Positions 1-5,194 of a stretch of 5,194 bases of DNA are shown here, in pieces (the first letter of the stretch is position 1; the number at the start of each line of letters is the position of its first letter). The notes under the pieces were generated by a model that worked only from the letters and a program-made list of their open reading frames with translations, was not told where the DNA came from and searched no databases. A program made the position numbers and the translations under genes. Source of the DNA: Calditrichota bacterium (lineage in GTDB: Bacteria > Zhuqueibacterota > Zhuqueibacteria > Residuimicrobiales > Krinioviventaceae); contig RPQV01000300.1 of NCBI GenBank assembly GCA_003818595.1, positions 1-5,194 on the forward strand, given 5' to 3'.

Positions 1-379
1 GCTGATAGATCAGCAGAGAGCTGTCCGGCTTTTCGAGTTTCAGATAAGCATCGGCGAGTTCGGTAAATATTTGGGGATATCGCTTTGCCGTGTCCAAATC
101 AGCCGCCTTGAGCAGAGGGCGGATCGCATCAGCATAATTTTTATTTTTATGATGTTCATGACCCGTGCTGAAGGCAATCGCAAATTCGCGGTCATATTTC
201 TCTTTGGCCAATGAATCTTCTTTAGCCTTTTGTTTTAAGGCGGCCTCATCCACCGACTTGGTCGTCGCCGTGCCGCCGCCGGTTGTGGCCGTACAACCGG
301 TCAGCATTGCCGTGGTCATCATGCCCGCCATTATCAGCAAGGCAAACACCAACAATACCGGAATCATTCTTTTCAACAC
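1..379 (-). CDS. TPR-repeat lipoprotein, N-terminal part (runs off left edge)
   Basis: Partial gene: 126 codons are visible and the 3' end lies outside the window. The start chosen is GTG at 377-379, because GGAGG (388-392) sits 8 nt upstream; TTG (374-376) and ATG (365-367) are alternatives with poorer spacing. Residues 1-29 form a lipoprotein signal: basic K3-R4, a hydrophobic core, and a good lipobox L26-T-G-C29, so the protein should be lipidated and held in the envelope. A low-complexity Gly/Thr linker (30-40) and a charged Lys/Glu-rich helix (about 44-64) follow. Residues about 66-97 and 102-126 read as two helix-turn-helix TPR units (A-D-A-I-R-P-L-L-K-A-A, then F-T-E-L-A-D-A-Y-L-K-L). 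TPR lipoproteins usually serve as scaffolds for envelope complexes; the partner here is unknown. It follows the barrel gene after 169 nt and may have its own promoter (492-520). The gene is a confident call; its function is not. Confidence 0.85.
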   Translation of the reverse strand, partial: MLKRMIPVLLVFALLIMAGMMTTAMLTGCTATTGGGTATTKSVDEAALKQKAKEDSLAKEKYDREFAIAFSTGHEHHKNKNYADAIRPLLKAADLDTAKRYPQIFTELADAYLKLEKPDSSLLIYQ

Positions 380-491
380 GCTCTTTTCCTCCATTGCAAA
401 CATAATCTTTCATGAGTTAGATCATTGAGAAACATCTATCTCTATTGGAATAAATTTTAAGATTAGCCAATTCGGCGAAATGAATAGATTT

Positions 492-520
492 ATTTTACCC
501 AAAAACAGCCAAAAATGCAA
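492..520 (-). promoter_or_regulatory. Putative sigma-70-type promoter for the TPR lipoprotein gene
   Basis: On the minus strand, TTGCAT (515-520) and TAAAAT (492-497) are separated by exactly 17 nt. The -10 box matches TATAAT at 5 of 6 positions, but the -35 box only at its TTG. Transcription would begin near 485, giving a leader of about 105 nt before the GTG start. The area is AT-rich, so a chance match is possible, and FCB bacteria often use a different promoter consensus. The 380-548 gap otherwise holds only a weak AT-only inverted repeat (501-507 with 523-529), which could act as a poor terminator for the barrel gene. Confidence 0.35.
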
Positions 521-548
521 GTTGTTTTTTCAGATATTGCGCATCTTT

Positions 549-1751
549 TTAAAAACTGCGCTGGAACCATTTTTCAGCATTGGTAATCGAGATCGAGAGT
601 CGGTATAGATTTTCGGAATAAAGAAAAAGCGGGCTGCTGGAACGTTTGCCGACCTCGAACGCCAAATCCAATCTACCGGCATTTTTATTAAAAGGAAAAC
701 CAAATCCGACACTACCCAAAATTTCGGCTGTTTGTTCGCCGTACTGATCGACGGCCGGTAATTTTGCATAGGATGCGCCGATTCTGTAGGCAATCCGGCG
801 CGAATAAGTGGTCAAATATTCCTTGGAATCAAGATATTCGCCGCCCAGGCTCAGGCGCCAGAAATCACCCACGTTTTCCGCGTTTTTGCCGTCTATTTCA
901 AATTGATCCCAATCCTGCATATAAAAATCGACGGCCATCAAAAATTTGGGCAACGTCAACGCCGCTCCGACACCCGCTGAAAGAGGATAATTCATATCCT
1001 GTCTGAGGGGATCAATTTCTTTGCCGCTCTTGGTTCTTGTCGTCGTTTCACCCTTCAGGCTTGATGAAGTCGAAAGGACAGCGCCCAGGCTGAGAAATGA
1101 TGCCGGTTGGGCAAAGAGCCCCAACTGCAGACCTTTTCCCCACAAATGGCTGGTGATTTCATCACTGGATGAAAGGTAGGTGTCATCATCGAAATCTGTC
1201 ACCCATGTTTCTCGATAGGCGCCGAAATTAAAGTCCATCATCAGGCCGACGGCCAATTTTTTGGTGATGGCAAAATTGCCGCCGATCGAGGCCGTATTTA
1301 ATCCGCCCTTGCTGTTCAAGGTCCGAATGGCTTGGAATTGATCACTGAAATTTTCAAATTCCATCGACAATTCAGAGTTCACTTTGGGTTTCAATGCCAC
1401 GAGAAGAGCAAAGCGCTGTTTGGCAATCGGTACAGCAAAGCGAAATCCGGCTGCATTTGCCGAGATGGATGACTGCGAATGATCACCGATGAAATGAGTT
1501 ACATATTCCCCCTGAAAACCAACGGCGACCGACGAAAAACCCTTGAGATCACAAGCACCTGGATTGAGTTCATTCAGCGCAAGATATTGTCGCACGCCAA
1601 TTCCGGCGCCTCCCATGCCGACGGCCTGCGCAGAGATATAATAAGATGGGATTCCCAGACCCTGAGACGAATAATACGAATCAGCGGATGAGGGCGTCGT
1701 ACAAATCAACAAGACGACATTCATCAGAAGAAATGATAAAATATTTTTCAT
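549..1751 (-). CDS. FadL/PorV-like outer-membrane beta-barrel protein
   Basis: Predicted outer-membrane barrel of 400 residues, with start ATG at 1749-1751. An upstream in-frame GTG (1764-1766) would add five residues, but it overlaps the ribosome binding site GGTGAT (1759-1764), which is 7 nt from the ATG, and the signal peptide begins properly at the ATG. Residues 1-23 form a Sec signal peptide likely cleaved after S-S-A23. The mature N terminus carries A41-Q-A-V-G-M-G-G-A-G (41-50) and N60-E-L-N-P-G, resembling the MGGA and NPA motifs at the N terminus of FadL and PorV families. The rest is made of alternating polar/hydrophobic strands with aromatic ends. The C terminus has G-F-G-F-P-F, R-L-D-L-A-F-E-V-G-K-R and a final W-F-Q-R-S-F; a terminal Phe is the usual signal for BAM-dependent assembly. 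FadL relatives carry hydrophobic molecules across the outer membrane and PorV relatives help type IX secretion; the substrate here cannot be inferred. The gene starts 35 nt after the lipoprotein stop, so co-transcription is likely. Confidence 0.8.
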   Translation of the reverse strand: MKNILSFLLMNVVLLICTTPSSADSYYSSQGLGIPSYYISAQAVGMGGAGIGVRQYLALNELNPGACDLKGFSSVAVGFQGEYVTHFIGDHSQSSISANAAGFRFAVPIAKQRFALLVALKPKVNSELSMEFENFSDQFQAIRTLNSKGGLNTASIGGNFAITKKLAVGLMMDFNFGAYRETWVTDFDDDTYLSSSDEITSHLWGKGLQLGLFAQPASFLSLGAVLSTSSSLKGETTTRTKSGKEIDPLRQDMNYPLSAGVGAALTLPKFLMAVDFYMQDWDQFEIDGKNAENVGDFWRLSLGGEYLDSKEYLTTYSRRIAYRIGASYAKLPAVDQYGEQTAEILGSVGFGFPFNKNAGRLDLAFEVGKRSSSPLFLYSENLYRLSISITNAEKWFQRSF

Positions 1752-1786
1752 ATTCAATATCACCACAGTTTAAGAATGATCCAGTA

Positions 1787-3007
1787 TCAGCGATTGAACC
1801 GATGTTCGGGCGGCAGTGAATAGGTTATGGTTAATGTCGGCGCCAAGAGGGTATCCTGCAAACCGCTGTAAAAAGACATTTTCTGCCAATCGCGCCCTTC
1901 GTTGGCGGCATAAATCACCATTCCTTTATTAGAATCGCTGTCATTCACCCATTTCTGGACAATGCTGGAGACGCGTTTTACCGGGTCGCTGGTATCGAAG
2001 GAAAAGGTCTCGCTCTCAGCCACAGCGGCATCTACCGGCGGCGAACTGCTCGTGACGATGACGAGCGATGCGGGATCATCCCAGGGCAAATCCGAACTGA
2101 GCGGAAGGGTCGCCGCTGACATTTGTCCATCAATGCTGGTATTGCTCTGATCCTGTTGCACATAAAACGAGAGCAGGGCTTTATGAATCGTGGCTGATTC
2201 AGGAATTTGAGAAAGGTCAAAGTAAAGCAGGGAACGAAAACCAGCGCCGTTGTCCACTCGGAGTGTCTGTGGTGTATTGTCAAATGTTTTTTCTGCCAGA
2301 TAGCCGGAGTAGTTGAACAGACTGGCGTCATCGGACAGATACACGGTATCAATTTCGGTTGAATCCGTCTCGGTTCGCGTGGTGACCTCTATGAACGGCG
2401 CAAGAGTCGCCGCATCAGCTGACGAAAACATGGTGAGCAAGTTTTGGCTGGTGCTTTGTAGGACAAGGCCGTTCATTTCCTGGGTTAAATCTTTAGCATC
2501 TTTGATCCAAGCAGCGACAAAATTGAGATCCGTAAGTGGTATGACGGCGTATGTTGATGGTTTAGCGATGAATGATCCGCCACCGACCGGCGTGGTCGAA
2601 AAATGACCGGTGAGCGAGTCTCCTGTCACCGTCGATCCGGCCCACGATTTGGTCACTTCATACGCGGTAACTTCCATTGTAGCGGTCGAGTCCGTTGTTG
2701 CTGAAATATGCAGATACAAATTGGCCGAGTCAACCCTGTAGGAACTGTCTACCGACGACAAGTTGCGCCACTGCAAAACAATGGCAGACGAGATGGATTG
2801 ATCGTTTCCCAAGGTCAATGTGGCAGCGTTACCTGCTGCGCGCTTTTGCCAATAAACTGCCATTTGCGCAGGACGAACGGTCAATTCGGGCATGATTCCC
2901 AGTTCATTATTCCGATTGAGCAGATCATCCCCGTTTTGAATGGGAGTGTTCTTGCTGCAATGGTTCATCAGCAACAGCACAATAAAAAGATAAACTATTT
3001 TTCTCAT
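1787..3007 (-). CDS. Probable lipoprotein with two tandem DNRLRE-like domains
   Basis: Protein of 406 residues; ATG at 3005-3007 has AAGGA (3013-3017) 5 nt upstream. The N terminus is R2-K3, a hydrophobic stretch (4-14), then M-N-H-C17-S-K. This looks like a lipoprotein signal, although His before the Cys departs from the usual small residue. Two related beta-rich halves follow. Half 1 (about 60-210) has S-S-A-I-V-L-Q-W, V-T-K-S-W-A-G-S-T-V-T (118-128), M-N-G-L-V-L-Q-S (178-185) and L-A-P-F-I-E-V-T-T (202-210). Half 2 (about 238-396) has R-S-L-L-Y-F-D-L-S-Q-I-P (258-269), L-P-W-D-D-P (307-312), N-K-G-M-V-I-Y (360-366) and L-A-P-T-L-T-I-T-Y (388-396). The order, a domain-opening strand, a W-containing segment, N/K-G-hydrophobic, then L-A-P plus a last strand, is that of DNRLRE-type beta-sandwich domains found in secreted and surface proteins. 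No catalytic motif is visible, so a binding or structural surface role is most likely. It is the first gene after the rplQ terminator and probably shares a transcript with the barrel gene. Confidence 0.75.
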   Translation of the reverse strand: MRKIVYLFIVLLLMNHCSKNTPIQNGDDLLNRNNELGIMPELTVRPAQMAVYWQKRAAGNAATLTLGNDQSISSAIVLQWRNLSSVDSSYRVDSANLYLHISATTDSTATMEVTAYEVTKSWAGSTVTGDSLTGHFSTTPVGGGSFIAKPSTYAVIPLTDLNFVAAWIKDAKDLTQEMNGLVLQSTSQNLLTMFSSADAATLAPFIEVTTRTETDSTEIDTVYLSDDASLFNYSGYLAEKTFDNTPQTLRVDNGAGFRSLLYFDLSQIPESATIHKALLSFYVQQDQSNTSIDGQMSAATLPLSSDLPWDDPASLVIVTSSSPPVDAAVAESETFSFDTSDPVKRVSSIVQKWVNDSDSNKGMVIYAANEGRDWQKMSFYSGLQDTLLAPTLTITYSLPPEHRFNR

Positions 3008-3259
3008 ATCATTCCTTGCGATGGAAGTAGATAAACAGCGAACAATAGTTCTTTTACTGCATTTTTCAGTGCAGGTTCCCCCGTATTCATCGAGATGGGT
3101 ATTGAATTATATATACCGATCGCACCGCCGGTTTTAACGAACGCAGACGACATCCTGGTGATGATTGATAACGGCACGGTTCGTCATCGAGTTTTGTCCG
3201 ATAAAATTTACTAAAATTTCATCAATATTCAAATCAATTATCATGGAAAGACGACCAAT
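3008..3259. other. Intergenic region: likely leader and promoter of the lipoprotein gene
   Basis: Together with the rplQ terminator, this forms a 306-nt gap between rplQ and the lipoprotein gene. On the minus strand a perfect TATAAT lies at 3106-3111, but no convincing -35 box stands 16-18 nt upstream, so the promoter is only suggested; a start near 3099 would give a leader of about 92 nt. That leader would contain a 5-bp hairpin (CTGCA 3057-3061 with TGCAG 3070-3074) of unknown meaning. The plus strand has a 39-codon ORF (3095-3214) inside a stop-free run from 3035; it lacks a clear ribosome binding site and is not called as a gene. The stretch 3195-3240 is AT-rich, with AAAATTT repeated 10 nt apart. 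No tRNA or recognised RNA element is seen. Confidence 0.4.
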
Positions 3260-3289
3260 AAAAAAGGGCAACTCGAATGAATTGCCCTT
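3260..3289 (-). terminator. Rho-independent terminator after rplQ
   Basis: Read on the minus strand, AAGGGCAA (3282-3289) pairs perfectly with TTGCCCTT (3264-3271). Two more inner pairs form across one mismatch (3273-3274 with 3279-3280), closing a 4-nt loop. A run of six T residues (3260-3265) begins at the foot of the stem. The hairpin starts 24 nt after the rplQ stop codon and should end the alpha operon transcript, separating it from the envelope genes downstream. Confidence 0.9.
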
Positions 3290-3313
3290 GTATTGTGCGT
3301 CAATATAATATCG

Positions 3314-3778
3314 TTATTCTTCGCTGGATTTTTCCTTCGGTTCCTCGGGCTCTTTTTCTTTGCCTTTGGCTTTTTCTTCGCGTTTTTGCCGTTGTTTTTC
3401 AATCTTGTCGGCTTTGATGCCTTCGTAACCGACCAACTCAAAAACAGCCATTGGTGCATTGTCGCCCTGCCGACTGCCGATTTTGATCACGCGGGTATAA
3501 CCGCCGGGACGATCTTTGTACTTGGGTGCAATGGTCTCAAACAGTTCTTTTACCAGCTTTTTATCACGGAGGGTTCTCAATACATGACGACGAGAGCCCA
3601 AATCGCCTTTTTTCGCAAAAGTAATCAATCGCTCGACAACGCCTCGAGCTTCCTTAGCTTTGGCCGTCGTTGTGATAATGCTTTTGTGTTCCAAAAGCGA
3701 CAATGCCAGATTCGAAAGCAGCGCTTTGCGATGACTGTACGTGCGTCCCAACTTTCTGCCGGATTTTAAATGTCTCAT
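3314..3778 (-). CDS. rplQ: 50S ribosomal protein L17 (bL17)
   Basis: Bacterial large-subunit protein bL17, which binds 23S rRNA on the solvent side of the ribosome near the tunnel exit. The family signature is clear at the N terminus: M-R-H-L-K-S-G-R-K-L-G-R-T (1-13), then H16-R-K-A-L, the L-A-L-S-L-L-E-H-K-S-I-I-T-T helix (24-37), and A-K-E-A-R-G-V-V-E-R-L-I-T (41-53). The core closes with G-G-Y-T-R-V-I-K-I-G-S-R-Q-G-D-N-A-P-M-A (92-111) and F-E-L-V (113-116). The protein is 154 residues, against about 127 in Escherichia coli; the extra 35 or so form a Lys/Glu/Pro-rich tail (120-154) that is probably disordered. ATG at 3776-3778 has AAGGAA (3786-3791) 7 nt upstream. It lies 36 nt after rpoA and is the last gene of the operon, followed by a terminator. 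Confidence 0.98.
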   Translation of the reverse strand: MRHLKSGRKLGRTYSHRKALLSNLALSLLEHKSIITTTAKAKEARGVVERLITFAKKGDLGSRRHVLRTLRDKKLVKELFETIAPKYKDRPGGYTRVIKIGSRQGDNAPMAVFELVGYEGIKADKIEKQRQKREEKAKGKEKEPEEPKEKSSEE

Positions 3779-3800
3779 CGAACGTTTCCTTCATTTCTAC

Positions 3801-3815
3801 AGTCGTCAAACGACT
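3801..3815 (-). other. Small perfect hairpin between rpoA and rplQ
   Basis: AGTCGT (3801-3806) and ACGACT (3810-3815) are perfectly complementary, giving a 6-bp stem with a 3-nt loop. The stem begins in the last base of the rpoA stop codon (3815-3817) and ends 9 nt before the rplQ ribosome binding site. No T-run follows, so it is not a terminator. It could stabilise or mark a processing point in the transcript, or be chance. Confidence 0.35.
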
Positions 3816-4801
3816 TAATCATCTTTTTTGCGTAAATATTTATCGACATCCATGCCGAAATGAATGCCTTTTTCTTCCAGAATTTTGTTCAATTCGGTCA
3901 ATGATTTTCGCCCGAAATTTCTGAATTTGAGCATCTCCTGCTCATCACGGCGCACCAGATCACCGATCGTATTGATATTAGCCGCTGTGAGGCAATTGTG
4001 CGAACGAACGGATAATTCCAATTCATCCACGCTCATCAGCAACAGTTTGCGGATGCGTACGACTTCTTCATCAATCTCAGGCTCTTCTTCTTCTTCGGTT
4101 TCGACGTCAAAGCCAATGAAGATTTGAATGTGATCCTTGAGAATTTTGCCGGCATAGGATAACGCATCATCCGGCGAAAGGGTTCCATCCGTATGGATTT
4201 CAAGAATCAGCTTTTCATAGTCCGTGCGTTGTCCAACCCGCGTATTTTCGATGTGATAGGTAACCCGTGTCACAGGCGTAAATATCGAGTCGATGGGAAT
4301 CATACCGATGGGAATGTCCGACTGCTTATTCTCTTCTGCCGGGACGTAACCACGGCCTCGACCGACGCGCAGTTCCATCTGAAATTTTGCATTCTCGTTC
4401 AGCGTGGCGATATGAACGTCAGGATTTAAAACTTCAAACTCGGTCGTCGCAGCCTGAATATCAGCCGCTTTTAATTCCATCGGACCTTTCAGGTCAAGAA
4501 GAACCCTATCCGGTTTTCTTTCGATTGTCTTGATTCGAATTTGCTTGAAATTCAAAACAATCTCTGAAACATCTTCGATGACGCCGGGGATCGTACTGAA
4601 TTCATGCAGTATGTTATCGATACGGAACATGGTAATCGCCGCACCCGGTATGGAAGACAGCAGCACTCTTCTCAGCGCATTGCCGATGGTCGTACCAAAG
4701 CCCCTTTCCAACGGTTGGACGATAAATTTTCCGTATGTTTCACTTGAAGTCGACTCATCCAGTTCAATGCTTTCCGGCATTTGAAAACTTGGTAAAGCCA
4801 T
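3815..4801 (-). CDS. rpoA: DNA-directed RNA polymerase alpha subunit
   Basis: Alpha subunit, which dimerises to scaffold assembly of beta and beta' and contacts promoter DNA and activators through its C-terminal domain. The length, 328 residues, is normal (329 in E. coli). The N-terminal domain (about 10-232) carries the dimerisation signature L31-E-R-G-F-G-T-T-I-G-N-A-L-R-R-V-L-L-S-S-I-P-G-A-A-I, read over residues 31-56, and H66-E-F-S-T-I-P-G-V-x-E-D-V. An acidic linker (234-246) contains a run of five Glu. The C-terminal domain (about 253-317) is intact: residues matching the E. coli DNA-contacting R265, N268, G296, K298 and S299 are R266, N269, G297, K299 and S300. ATG at 4799-4801 has GGAGAG (4806-4811) 4 nt upstream. 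It lies between rpsD (52-nt gap) and rplQ (36-nt gap), the standard order. Confidence 0.99.
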   Translation of the reverse strand: MALPSFQMPESIELDESTSSETYGKFIVQPLERGFGTTIGNALRRVLLSSIPGAAITMFRIDNILHEFSTIPGVIEDVSEIVLNFKQIRIKTIERKPDRVLLDLKGPMELKAADIQAATTEFEVLNPDVHIATLNENAKFQMELRVGRGRGYVPAEENKQSDIPIGMIPIDSIFTPVTRVTYHIENTRVGQRTDYEKLILEIHTDGTLSPDDALSYAGKILKDHIQIFIGFDVETEEEEEPEIDEEVVRIRKLLLMSVDELELSVRSHNCLTAANINTIGDLVRRDEQEMLKFRNFGRKSLTELNKILEEKGIHFGMDVDKYLRKKDD

Positions 4802-4812
4802 TTATCTCTCCG

Positions 4813-4830
4813 ATTCTTAATGATAAGAAT
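4813..4830 (-). promoter_or_regulatory. Hairpin next to the rpoA ribosome binding site
   Basis: ATTCTTA (4813-4819) and TAAGAAT (4824-4830) form a perfect 7-bp stem with a 4-nt loop. In the minus-strand transcript the stem ends one base before the GGAGAG that serves rpoA (4806-4811). Its position suggests an influence on rpoA translation, but the stem is almost all A-U pairs, so stability is modest. Its outer arm overlaps a second inverted repeat (4828-4858), so the two folds exclude each other. Confidence 0.4.
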
Positions 4831-4858
4831 AATCACGTCGGCGTATATGCCGATTATT
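4828..4858 (-). promoter_or_regulatory. Hairpin spanning the rpsD stop codon
   Basis: AATAATC (4828-4834) is perfectly complementary to GATTATT (4852-4858). Inside it GGC (4840-4842) can pair with GCC (4849-4851) around a 6-nt loop, leaving a 5-nt bulge; alternatively TCGGC (4838-4842) pairs with GCCGA (4849-4853) alone. The structure covers the rpsD stop codon (4854-4856). No T-run follows, so it does not look like a terminator. It may affect the relative output of rpsD and rpoA. Confidence 0.35.
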
Positions 4859-5194
4859 TCGAGTATAATTCGACGATCAACTTTTCATTGACAGCGATTG
4901 GGATGCTCTCACGCGTCGGGACCTCGATCATACTTCCTTTCATCTGCGCTTTATCGAGCGTCAGCCAAGGTACCAGCTTGCCATCCCGAACTCGTTTCAT
5001 GGAATCGTGGATTACATCCAACTGTCGGCTCTTCTCCACCACCTGAATCTCATCACCTGCGCTCACCTGATAGGAGGGGATATCAACCAGCTTGCCGTTG
5101 ATCATAAAATGTCGATGTCTTACCAGTTGTCGGGCAGTGGTGCGCGAGGGCGCCATTCCCATGCGATAGACAATATTATCCAACCGACATTCCA
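4854..5194 (-). CDS. rpsD: 30S ribosomal protein S4 (uS4), C-terminal part
   Basis: Partial gene: the 5' end lies beyond the right edge. The reading frame stays open to the last base, so the TTG at 5181-5183 is an internal Leu codon, not a start; E-C-R precedes it, as expected for this family (E-R-R-L-D-N in E. coli). About 112 residues of a protein normally near 205 are present. S4 is a primary 16S rRNA binder that nucleates small-subunit assembly. The visible part contains the S4 RNA-binding domain: R-L-D-N-I-V-Y-R-M-G-M-A, then A-R-Q-L-V-R-H, M-I-N-G-K-L-V-D-I-P-S-Y-Q-V and G-D-E-I. It ends with the conserved L-I-V-E-L-Y-S-K. In E. coli S4 also represses its own operon by binding the mRNA leader; the leader would be outside this window. 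rpoA follows after 52 nt. Confidence 0.98.
   Translation of the reverse strand, partial: ECRLDNIVYRMGMAPSRTTARQLVRHRHFMINGKLVDIPSYQVSAGDEIQVVEKSRQLDVIHDSMKRVRDGKLVPWLTLDKAQMKGSMIEVPTRESIPIAVNEKLIVELYSK

Noticed and set aside
165..428. Plus-strand 87-codon ORF with an Ala/Val-rich stretch.
   Set aside because: It is antisense to the TPR lipoprotein, whose ribosome binding site, signal peptide and lipobox clearly identify the coding strand.
501..529. Inverted repeat AAAAACA/TGTTTTT as a terminator for the barrel gene.
   Set aside because: The stem is nearly all A-T with a 15-nt loop and overlaps a better promoter match, so it is too weak to call.
1752..1766. Upstream GTG start for the barrel protein, five codons before the ATG.
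   Set aside because: The GTG lies inside the ribosome binding site that fits the ATG at 1749-1751, and the signal peptide reads correctly only from the ATG.
3008..3110. Possible c-di-AMP (ydaO-type) riboswitch in the lipoprotein leader, from the minus-strand motif ACGGGGGAACC (3075-3085).
   Set aside because: Only this short motif resembles the family. The other conserved blocks, such as GGGGUGAAUC and GUCAGCUAACC, and the closing stem are absent, so it is treated as coincidence.
3293..3769. Plus-strand 158-codon ORF opposite rplQ, Phe-rich at its start.
   Set aside because: It is the antisense of L17; the Phe-rich stretch mirrors the Lys/Glu codons of the L17 tail. No ribosome binding site or family resemblance was seen.
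4854..5183. A complete 109-residue S4-like protein starting at TTG 5181-5183.
   Set aside because: The frame continues upstream with E-C-R, which matches S4, so this is a gene cut by the window edge, not a short protein.

Overview
The window comes from a bacterial chromosome of moderate GC content, and every supportable gene lies on the minus strand. Transcription therefore runs from high to low coordinates. The alpha subunit and L17 sequences, the FadL/PorV-style outer-membrane protein ending in a WF-x-x-x-F tail, and the DNRLRE-type and TPR lipoproteins together suggest a Gram-negative member of the FCB group (Bacteroidota, Ignavibacteria, Calditrichota, KSB1-like lineages). This placement is inference from sequence style; no species can be named.

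Right half (3260-5194): the distal end of the alpha ribosomal-protein operon in its usual order, rpsD (5' part cut off by the window edge), rpoA, rplQ. The gaps are 52 and 36 nt, and an intrinsic terminator follows rplQ. The rpsD-rpoA gap can form two overlapping, mutually exclusive hairpins, one of them next to the rpoA ribosome binding site. A small perfect hairpin overlaps the rpoA stop codon.

Middle (3008-3313): a 306-nt gap holding the rplQ terminator, a possible minus-strand -10 box and leader hairpin for the next gene, and a 39-codon plus-strand ORF of unknown status.

Left half (1-3007): three envelope genes. First comes a probable surface lipoprotein with two tandem DNRLRE-like beta domains. 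After 35 nt comes an outer-membrane beta-barrel of the FadL/PorV type, so these two are probably co-transcribed and may act together. After 169 nt with a plausible promoter comes the N-terminal part of a TPR lipoprotein that runs off the left edge.

The ribosomal block is housekeeping. The least understood part is the lipoprotein/beta-barrel pair. No mobile element, CRISPR array, tRNA or rRNA was seen.
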